From Campylobacterales bacterium (lineage in GTDB: Bacteria > Campylobacterota > Campylobacteria > Campylobacterales > Sulfurovaceae), in contig JAJRRK010000138.1 of assembly GCA_024279555.1 (NCBI GenBank), positions 1 through 35,842 of the forward strand: DNA of 35,842 nucleotides, in the 5' to 3' direction. The notes below the pieces were generated by a model, which was given only the letters and a program-made list of their open reading frames with translations, did no database searches and was not told the DNA's origin. A program made the translations under genes and the position numbers. Numbering within the stretch: the stretch's first letter is position 1; the number at the start of each line of letters is the position of its first letter. Below are positions 28,839 through 35,842 of this stretch, one piece after another.

Positions 28839-29881
28839 TGTCTGCTTTACGCGCCTTTGTCCTTGTATGGGGTTTGTTGCTGATGTCAGCATCTCTGCTC
28901 CATGCCGAAGGCGGTTTCAAGTACAGCTATCTTCCCAAGAAAGTGTATGAGAACCAGCTCTTTCCTGTGACGATCATCGATACCAGAGAAGAAAAGAACA
29001 CACCGCGTTATCAGTTCGAGATTAACAGTGATGTACGCCCGCTCTCTACCAAACCCCTTGTTATCAGAAACGGCAATGACAACTTCTATACCTTCTACTA
29101 CAAGGCAAAAAAAGAGGGAGAGATCACGATCCCACGCATTTATGTCAATGATGGGGGTGAGATCACCATTCTTGACGCACATGCCATTCCGGTATTCAAG
29201 CTCAAACCAAGAGAGGACTTTTGCGGTGTGCTTGCTGCCGATATGAAGATACACAACTCACAGGTATCACACTATGACGAGAAAAACTATCTGGTCACTC
29301 TCTCCATTGAAGCGTATGAAGCCAACCTGGAAGATATGCATCTCAAAGGCGTTATCGAATCCGGTGTAGAAGAGATCGTACGTAACGGTGCAAAAGTTGA
29401 GGGGGAGTTCTATGTAGTCATTCCTACGACGCAGAAAGAGCTGAAATTCACCTATTTCAATACCATCAAACAGCAGTATGTCTTTTTGAAGGCACCGGTA
29501 GAGCTGCTTGACAGTACCGTAGTGACACAGACCGATCTCAACCCCAAAGAGGACAGCTTCGACAAGCTCAAGAAGTACACGGTCATGGCACTTGTGGGGT
29601 TCTTCTTCTTGATGTTTCTGATCTACCGGGACTTTTTCTATCTGGTACTGGGGGTGGTCTCACTCATTACGCTGCTTACCTTCTACACGCCCAAAGAAAA
29701 GGTATGTATTAAGCAGGGAGCACCGCTTTACATTCTCCCGACAGAAACAAGCAGTATCAGTACGAAGGTTGAGAGCGAATATACCACTCCCCTGCTTGGG
29801 GAACGAAAGGCATTTCGCAAAGTCGAATACAAAAACGGGATCATAGGATGGGTAAAAGATGAAGATCTTTGCAAAAATTAG
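28838..29881 (+). CDS. Exported membrane protein with C-terminal SH3-like region
   Basis: 347 aa; signal peptide, two TMs at mid-C-terminus, terminal KVEYKNGIIGWVKDEDLCKN. Confidence 0.7.
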   Translation: MSALRAFVLVWGLLLMSASLLHAEGGFKYSYLPKKVYENQLFPVTIIDTREEKNTPRYQFEINSDVRPLSTKPLVIRNGNDNFYTFYYKAKKEGEITIPRIYVNDGGEITILDAHAIPVFKLKPREDFCGVLAADMKIHNSQVSHYDEKNYLVTLSIEAYEANLEDMHLKGVIESGVEEIVRNGAKVEGEFYVVIPTTQKELKFTYFNTIKQQYVFLKAPVELLDSTVVTQTDLNPKEDSFDKLKKYTVMALVGFFFLMFLIYRDFFYLVLGVVSLITLLTFYTPKEKVCIKQGAPLYILPTETSSISTKVESEYTTPLLGERKAFRKVEYKNGIIGWVKDEDLCKN

Positions 29882-30569
29882 ATTTTACTGGGGCGCGGCG
29901 GTCATCTCTTTTGTGACCGGTGCACTGATGATACCGGCGATACACCTCTTTCCCAAATATAAGGGTGTCATCATGCATAAGCTAAATAAGGTTAGTATGT
30001 TTCTCATGGGGGCGAAAGCTGTGCAGGAGGGAGAGATGGACCCTGATGCCGATCTCTTTTTGATGAACCATCAGGGGATCATAGATATCGTCGGTATGGA
30101 GTCCCTGCAGCACAACCATCTGCGATGGGTTGCCAAAAAAGAGCTCTTTGATGCGGTTTGGTTCGGAAACCTGCTAAAAGGCGGGGATATGATCTCACTC
30201 GATCGAAGCTCCAAAGCAGGATTGGTCAAACTCATGAAAGAGGTTAAGCTTTCACTTGAAGAGAAACAGAGGGCTGTAGCGATCTTCCCCGAAGGCACAC
30301 GGGCAAAAGGACAGAAACTGCTGCCGTTCAAACAGGGAACGAACCTTGTCGCAAAAAAACTCGGGCTGAAGGTACAGCCGGTGGTCATCACCGGCAGTAA
30401 ATGGGTACTCAACGAACATGATAAGACCGGACACAGTGGTACTGTACATTATAAATTTCTTCCGACGATTGATGTGAAGGAAGCACCCGATGACTGGTAT
30501 GAGGTATTACAAGAGCAGATGCAAAAGGAGATCGACGATGCAGATACAAACCATCATCGCAGTCGCTAG
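29859..30569 (+). CDS. plsC: 1-acyl-sn-glycerol-3-phosphate acyltransferase
   Basis: MNHQGIIDI (NHxxxxD-like) and FPEGTRAKGQ motifs. Confidence 0.9.
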   Translation: MKIFAKIRFYWGAAVISFVTGALMIPAIHLFPKYKGVIMHKLNKVSMFLMGAKAVQEGEMDPDADLFLMNHQGIIDIVGMESLQHNHLRWVAKKELFDAVWFGNLLKGGDMISLDRSSKAGLVKLMKEVKLSLEEKQRAVAIFPEGTRAKGQKLLPFKQGTNLVAKKLGLKVQPVVITGSKWVLNEHDKTGHSGTVHYKFLPTIDVKEAPDDWYEVLQEQMQKEIDDADTNHHRSR

Positions 30570-30924
30570 CGGCGGTGCACTTGGAGCGACAGCCCGCATG
30601 CTCATCAACGGATTCGTCAACAGCCGTGTACCGCATATTTTGCCGTTTGGTACTTTGACGGTCAATTTGCTGGGGAGTTTCATCATCGGGATACTGTTCG
30701 CCTATTTTCACCTCAATGAGCACCTCTCACCACACTTGAAGACATTTTTTATCACAGGAACATTGGGAGCACTGACCACCTACTCCACCTTTGCCATAGA
30801 GAGCTTCTTCCTGCTGGAATCAGGACACTACGGACACGCATTTCTGAACATGGCACTCAACCTCTTCGGAACCATTTTCATGGCCGGCATGGGCTATGTA
30901 CTGCTGCTGCAACTGACACGCTAA
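30538..30924 (+). CDS. crcB: Fluoride channel CrcB/Fluc
   Basis: GGALGATARMLINGFV..PFGTLTVNLLGSFIIGILFA..GTLGALTTYSTFAIE. Confidence 0.93.
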   Translation: MQIQTIIAVASGGALGATARMLINGFVNSRVPHILPFGTLTVNLLGSFIIGILFAYFHLNEHLSPHLKTFFITGTLGALTTYSTFAIESFFLLESGHYGHAFLNMALNLFGTIFMAGMGYVLLLQLTR

Positions 30925-30965
30925 ACAACCAAAGACCAAAAACCAGAAACCAAAAAGGACGATTT

Positions 30966-31226
30966 ATGAAAACATTACAGGAAGAGGTCACCAGACACAT
31001 CAAAAAGCTGGTACGCCCGCTCAAAGACGAAACGGAACTGAAAGAAGTACTCAAGGTAAAACTTACCAAAAAGGAATTCAAACTTCTGACAGCATGGGCA
31101 GAAGATACAGACCTTGCTGCACTTAAAGAAAAGCTCAATTTGGATGAAACACGCTATGACGAACTTGCATCCAAACTTGTAAAAAAGCTCAACCAAGAGA
31201 GAATCAAACAGACACTTTCACGCTAA
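30966..31226 (+). CDS. Hypothetical protein
   Basis: 86 aa, RBS-like AGGA upstream; MKTLQEEVTRHIKKLVRPLKDETELKEVLKVKLTKKEFKLL. Confidence 0.6.
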   Translation: MKTLQEEVTRHIKKLVRPLKDETELKEVLKVKLTKKEFKLLTAWAEDTDLAALKEKLNLDETRYDELASKLVKKLNQERIKQTLSR

Positions 31227-31259
31227 CATACCGCCAACACTTCTTTAGAAGCGTAATGT

Positions 31260-32234
31260 TTACACCCTTGAGAGAGTATTGAACTCTTTTCCTAACCGCA
31301 AAAGACTTTCAGGCAGTCTGTACGTTCTAAAAGCGACATCATCTATGGGTAAATAGTCAAATCCACCGTCACGGTAACAGACCACACTCTCTTTTTTACC
31401 CCCTAAAAGCCCGTCTATCGCCTGCGTAACAAAATGAAAAGCCATCATCCTGTCATGTACCGTCGGATTACCACCGCGCTGAATATGTCCAAGTATGGTC
31501 GTACGTGCCTCCATGCCGATCTCTGTTTCAAACCACTGCCGAATCATTTCAGTATTATCAAGTGCTTCAGAGACGACAGCAATAAAATAGGTTCTTCCCT
31601 CTTCTTTTTCACGAAGAAAACGTCTTTTGTAGTGTTCCAGATCATAAGGAAGCTCCGGTATAAGACACATCTCCGCACCACTTGTAAGTGCAGAGACCAA
31701 GGCAAGATACCCACACTCCCGCCCCATTGTCTCTATGACAAAGGCCCTGCTGAAAGAAGCTGCCGTATCACGGACAGCATCGATCGCATACTTGATGACA
31801 TTGAGTGCAGTATCGACCCCCAGTGCATATTCTGTACCGGCAATATCATTGTCGATGGTCGCGGGAATACCGGAGAAGGCTATATCGCTCTCTTCACTGA
31901 GCCTCTTCATCCCTTTGAAAGAGCCGTCACCACCAAGTACCACAACCGCATGTATATGATGTGAGAGAAGATTCTCTATTGCTTTTTGCCGGTAGTGCTT
32001 TTCATGAAAACGTTGTGAACGTGCCGAACGTATCTTGGTCCCGCCGCGTGTGATGATGCCTGAGACATCCCCATAGCCTGCTTCGACGATCTCATTATCA
32101 ATGAGCCCTTCAAACCCGTTGTAAACGAAGTAGGGTCTCAACCCTTTGGCAAGGGTATATTCGACAAAACGTTTCAGTGCCGCATTCATGCCGGAGACAT
32201 CTCCCCCGGAACAGAGTATGGCGATATTCTTCAT
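31260..32234 (-). CDS. pfkA: 6-phosphofructokinase
   Basis: CSGGDVSGMNAALKRFVEY..VVLGGDGSFKGMKRL..GIPATIDNDIAGTEYALGVDTALN. Confidence 0.95.
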   Translation of the reverse strand: MKNIAILCSGGDVSGMNAALKRFVEYTLAKGLRPYFVYNGFEGLIDNEIVEAGYGDVSGIITRGGTKIRSARSQRFHEKHYRQKAIENLLSHHIHAVVVLGGDGSFKGMKRLSEESDIAFSGIPATIDNDIAGTEYALGVDTALNVIKYAIDAVRDTAASFSRAFVIETMGRECGYLALVSALTSGAEMCLIPELPYDLEHYKRRFLREKEEGRTYFIAVVSEALDNTEMIRQWFETEIGMEARTTILGHIQRGGNPTVHDRMMAFHFVTQAIDGLLGGKKESVVCYRDGGFDYLPIDDVAFRTYRLPESLLRLGKEFNTLSRV

Positions 32235-32292
32235 AAATTTCCTTTTGGAACAGTATGGAGAATTATAACATGAAAGAGTCTATAATACCCTC

Positions 32293-33144
32293 ATGAACAC
32301 ACAAAAAAGACTCAACCAAAAAGAAGAAGCATACGGTATCACCCAGGAAGCGGTAGATTTTTTCTACTCTGATGAAGCACGCGGTATCAGACTGCAGTTC
32401 GACTATGAAAAAGCTGAAGTAAAAATACGTGAAGCAGGTATTGAGCATACTATCGTTGTATTCGGCAGTGCCCGTATCAAACCCTCTGAAGAGGCGCTTG
32501 CCGATATCAGGGCTATCGAAAAAGCACTGGAGGACGATGCACTTGATGAAGTGCTGCTCAAACAGCTTGACAAAGCAAAAAAGGCACTTCACAAAAGCCT
32601 ATATTACGAAGAGGCCCGCAAACTGGGACAGCTGGTAGGAAAAAGCGGAAAGGGTCCCGGAGACTGCAAGGTCACACTCATGACCGGAGGCGGACCGGGT
32701 ATTATGGAAGCTGCCAACAGAGGTGCGCATGATGTAGGGGCAAAGTCGATCGGTTTGAATATCAAGCTTCCCCATGAACAGCATCCCAACCCCTATATTA
32801 CACCGGAACTCTCCTTCTCCTTCTATTACTTCGGTATCAGGAAGCTCCACTTCATGCAACGAGCCAAGGCACTTGTGGTCTTTCCCGGCGGTTTCGGTAC
32901 ACTTGATGAGCTCTTTGATATCCTGACACTTATCCAGACAGGCAAAAGCCCTCATATTCCGATCATTCTGGTCTCACGGTATCATTGGGACAATGTGATC
33001 AATTTTGACTTTTTAGCAGATGAGGGAGTCATCAGCCCTGAAGACAAAGAGCTCTTCAGCTATGCCGAGAATGCCCAGGAGGCATGGGAACAGATACTCG
33101 AGTGGTATGAGAGCAGAGGAGAACCCCTCTTCAATCACGACTAA
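32293..33144 (+). CDS. LOG family protein (Rossmann fold, TIGR00730-like)
   Basis: LMTGGGPGIMEAANRGAHDVGAKSIGLNI..VVFPGGFGTLDELFDILTLIQTGK. Confidence 0.92.
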   Translation: MNTQKRLNQKEEAYGITQEAVDFFYSDEARGIRLQFDYEKAEVKIREAGIEHTIVVFGSARIKPSEEALADIRAIEKALEDDALDEVLLKQLDKAKKALHKSLYYEEARKLGQLVGKSGKGPGDCKVTLMTGGGPGIMEAANRGAHDVGAKSIGLNIKLPHEQHPNPYITPELSFSFYYFGIRKLHFMQRAKALVVFPGGFGTLDELFDILTLIQTGKSPHIPIILVSRYHWDNVINFDFLADEGVISPEDKELFSYAENAQEAWEQILEWYESRGEPLFNHD

Positions 33145-33908
33145 CTCATTTCATGCATATCACTCTTAAGAGTGACAGGTTTCTTCTCCTCTTTGATACT
33201 TTCAGCTGCCGGCTGTTTCTTCTTCAGGTTTTCATCCACCTTCGGCAGCGACTGCTCCTCTTTTTTACGCTCTACTTTCTGAGGTTCAGGAATCTTCACC
33301 GTCTCCACTGCCGGCTTCAGTGCAGCCGGTTTCTGTGTGGTCGGGTGTGACACCTTCAACGGTGTCACCACCCTTCCTCCCTGCTTCTTGGGAATGATAA
33401 TGACGAGCCTTCCGTTCCTGAACTCACTCTTGATCTTACCTTCGTTCGCATCAGCAGGCAGTGAGGTACTCTGCTGGAAGGACTGGATCGACTTGGAGGT
33501 ACTGACCATTCCGTTGGTCTTCTGCTGCTCCTCGTGCACGATCTTCGCACTGATGGTCAACATGCTGTTTTGCGTTTGTATATTGATATGGTTCTCTTTG
33601 CTTTCGGGGATATTGGTTACCATTTCATAATGATCGCCTTTATCCACAAAATCACTCTGTGCTGCCAGCTTATACATACCCATAGAAGGGTGTACCAGCC
33701 GTGCCGTACGTTGATTGATACGCTCCTGCATGCGGCGAAACATCTCATCCATTTGACGCTGCATCTGGATCATCTCTTTGAAGATGTCGTCACCGAACGG
33801 GTCTTGAAAGAACGGATCACTGAACGGGTCATTGAACGGATGTTGTGCATGAAGAGAGACTGCTGCAACCAAAGGCAGTACAGGAAGTAACCATTTTTTC
33901 TTTAACAT
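33141..33908 (-). CDS. Exported Hsp20/alpha-crystallin-like protein
   Basis: MLKKKWLLPVLPLVAAVSLHA signal peptide; DHYEMVTNIPESKENHINIQTQNSMLTISAK...SLPADANEGKIKSEFRNGRLVIIIPKK; Pro/Lys-rich tail. Confidence 0.75.
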   Translation of the reverse strand: MLKKKWLLPVLPLVAAVSLHAQHPFNDPFSDPFFQDPFGDDIFKEMIQMQRQMDEMFRRMQERINQRTARLVHPSMGMYKLAAQSDFVDKGDHYEMVTNIPESKENHINIQTQNSMLTISAKIVHEEQQKTNGMVSTSKSIQSFQQSTSLPADANEGKIKSEFRNGRLVIIIPKKQGGRVVTPLKVSHPTTQKPAALKPAVETVKIPEPQKVERKKEEQSLPKVDENLKKKQPAAESIKEEKKPVTLKSDMHEMS

Positions 33909-34011
33909 ATTTGCTCCTTTGCAATGGGTTTCTACAAAGAAGTATAAAACAGCTACTTTAACCAAAGTTAAACATTATAGACTCAACTATTGTTACAAAT
34001 TATACTAAATG

Positions 34012-34236
34012 TCATGACCTGTTCAGGGGAGCAAAACGGCACTCTCCAAGCGTGACGGTTTTGCCTTTGTTTGTTTCGGAGAGAATATACGCAAGCGTAC
34101 CCTCCGCATCCGTTTGGGGCATCTCTTCGAGAATGAGTCTCAACGCCTCTTTGCGTGTGGTGGGAACCCATCGTTTTTCATGTAGAAACTGTGTGGCAAC
34201 GACGGGCTTTGTGTCAGACAAGTCCAAGCTCCGCAA
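34012..34236 (-). CDS. Hypothetical protein
   Basis: 74 aa, overlaps upstream small ORF by 23 nt; MRSLDLSDTKPVVATQFLHEKRWVPTTRKEALRLIL. Confidence 0.5.
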   Translation of the reverse strand: MRSLDLSDTKPVVATQFLHEKRWVPTTRKEALRLILEEMPQTDAEGTLAYILSETNKGKTVTLGECRFAPLNRS

Positions 34237-34408
34237 AGATGGGCTCTACCTCCATCCACCAGTTCTCCAGCTTAAGTGCGATCTCGCTGATGGCCTCATC
34301 TTCCTCTTTCCACTCACGGATCTTTTCCAGAATCAGTGATTTCTTCTCGGGTTCAATGTGTTCAGCCTGTTCGATCTTCTCTATGGCTTTTTCGATCTTC
34401 TCTTTCAT
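34214..34408 (-). CDS. Hypothetical small helical protein
   Basis: 64 aa, MKEKIEKAIEKIEQAEHIEPEKKSLILEKIREWKEEDEAISEIALKLENWW. Confidence 0.55.
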   Translation of the reverse strand: MKEKIEKAIEKIEQAEHIEPEKKSLILEKIREWKEEDEAISEIALKLENWWMEVEPIFAELGLV

Positions 34409-34464
34409 GGCGTGTATCCTTACTTTTTTCTTATTCTATTTCAATCTGCTATGATTGTCAACCA

Positions 34465-35667
34465 TTACGGCAGATTCCTCTTCGCATACACCCACTTGAT
34501 CAAAAGTGGCGGTAACATGGTTGTAAGTATGATCACTACAATCAGTGCCGTATAGGTCTCATTAGTGAAGATCTCAGCCGCACGCCCTATCTCGGCAAAT
34601 ATTAACCCTACTTCTCCCCGTGGTACCATAGAAAGCCCAACAATGAGTCGCTTTTGAAAATTCAGCGTACCAAGAAAAAAAGGAATGAACATTTTACTGA
34701 TGACTGAAACGGCAAGTATCACACCACTAAACAGCCAAACCGATGTTCCACTCCAGTCAATCTCCTGCATGTTAACCGACAGACCAACCGTTACAAAGAA
34801 GATCGGTGTAAAGAGCAGGACAATAGGATTCATCTGCTTTTCTATCTTATCTGCAAATTGATGATCCTCACCTATTACTGCACCAAAAGGCAGAAAAAAT
34901 CGTCTTGAAAGCGCTAATCCTGCCGCAAATCCTCCTATGATCTCCGGAGCGCCCATCTGATGTGCAAGCCATGCAAAAAAGAGCACCAAAGAGATAATAG
35001 AAGTCGGTATCAAGCCGGGATAGTTCGTCTGTGCGTCGTACTTGTGGATCAGCAACGCCATCAGTTTTGCCACTATGGGGGCAACAAGAAAAAAAACCGT
35101 AATGAAAAGCAGTACTTTTCCTGTATCGAGTATATTGACCACACCGCTTTGTGAAAAATCATACAGTACCGCCAAAAGCACAACACCGAAAATATCATCG
35201 AGTACCGCCGCCCCCAGAACAATCTCTCCCTCTTTGCTCTGATGTTTTTTGAGGTCTTTGAGTACACGCACCGTAATACCGATGCTTGTTGCCGTGATGG
35301 TTCCACCAATGAAGAGTGATGTGATCAGTGAGAGCCCAAACAGATAGTATGAGACGACCGTACCAAAAAGCAAAGGAAGCGTAAATCCGCCTACGGCAAC
35401 AATGGTAGCGATCCAACCACTCTCTTTGAGTCGTTTAAGATCTGTTTCGAGTCCAACATCAAACAGAAGCAAAATGATACCGATCTCCGCAAGCATTTTG
35501 ATGGTGTCATTGGGTGTCACCCAACCCAAAAAACTCGGTCCTATCAACAGTCCAGCTGTCAATTCACCCAGTACCGGCGGTAAACCGATGCGCTGAAAGA
35601 GCTCGGCAAATATTCTTGCTCCTACTAGTATCAACAATAAAATGAGAAAAAAGTCATGTGCCTGCAT
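34465..35667 (-). CDS. Kef-type (CPA2) cation:proton antiporter
   Basis: MQAHDFFLILLLILVGARIFAELFQRIGLPPVLGELTAGLLIGPSFLG...AAVLDDIFGVVLLA...; many TMs. Confidence 0.93.
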   Translation of the reverse strand: MQAHDFFLILLLILVGARIFAELFQRIGLPPVLGELTAGLLIGPSFLGWVTPNDTIKMLAEIGIILLLFDVGLETDLKRLKESGWIATIVAVGGFTLPLLFGTVVSYYLFGLSLITSLFIGGTITATSIGITVRVLKDLKKHQSKEGEIVLGAAVLDDIFGVVLLAVLYDFSQSGVVNILDTGKVLLFITVFFLVAPIVAKLMALLIHKYDAQTNYPGLIPTSIISLVLFFAWLAHQMGAPEIIGGFAAGLALSRRFFLPFGAVIGEDHQFADKIEKQMNPIVLLFTPIFFVTVGLSVNMQEIDWSGTSVWLFSGVILAVSVISKMFIPFFLGTLNFQKRLIVGLSMVPRGEVGLIFAEIGRAAEIFTNETYTALIVVIILTTMLPPLLIKWVYAKRNLP

Positions 35668-35704
35668 CTCATTGCTCTCCTTTGGTAATATTATACATAG
35701 CATC

Positions 35705-35842
35705 TCAACTTTCGCACCTAAAATCCAATTCATTTCGCACACAGACCCGCAAAGAGCTTACAATGTGCGCTAAAACCAATACCACATTTTCCATCTCCTT
35801 GGAATCTTCCATCTTTTCTGCGATCCCTTCAAGAATACGGAG
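35705..35842 (-). CDS. C-terminal end of an unidentified gene running off the right edge
   Basis: Open minus frame from the edge ..LRILEGIAEKMEDSKEMENVVLVLAHIVSSLRVCVRNELDFRCES*. Confidence 0.35.
   Translation of the reverse strand, partial: LRILEGIAEKMEDSKEMENVVLVLAHIVSSLRVCVRNELDFRCES

Overview
The window looks like a Campylobacterota-type chromosome (lineage inferred from gene content only). Four blocks stand out. (1) Housekeeping genes at 1-5008: acs (partial), an OprD-like porin, ribBA, and a superoxide dismutase gene with an apparent 1-nt frameshift. (2) A compact type II-C CRISPR-Cas9 locus at 5087-13413: 54 repeats and 53 spacers, a tracrRNA gene with its own promoter and terminator, then cas2, cas1 and cas9 on the minus strand. 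Each repeat ends, read on the minus strand, in TGTTATAAT, a perfect extended -10 element, and only the trailer-end repeat has lost it. (3) A tRNA-Gln/tRNA-fMet tandem pair whose second fMet gene holds a ~7.5-kb filamentous (inovirus-like) prophage at about 14027-21525. It carries Rep, pVI-like, pIII-like, Zot/pI, major coat, tyrosine integrase and regulator genes plus a GC-rich stem-loop region. The rep gene reads in frame through the tRNA-derived att core, so integration replaces the Rep C-terminus. (4) Chromosomal genes at 21561-35842: an exported PD-(D/E)XK nuclease-like protein, a Cys-rich exported peptide, clpB, a nested inverted-repeat element upstream of ctpA, purC with an in-frame stop, purS, purQ, plsC, crcB, pfkA, a LOG family gene, an exported Hsp20-like protein and a Kef-type antiporter. 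The most novel points are the repeat-embedded promoter and its loss at the trailer end, the integration-dependent Rep C-terminus, a candidate operator palindrome in the prophage, an orphan exported nuclease-like protein, and two lesions in normally conserved genes (sodB, purC).
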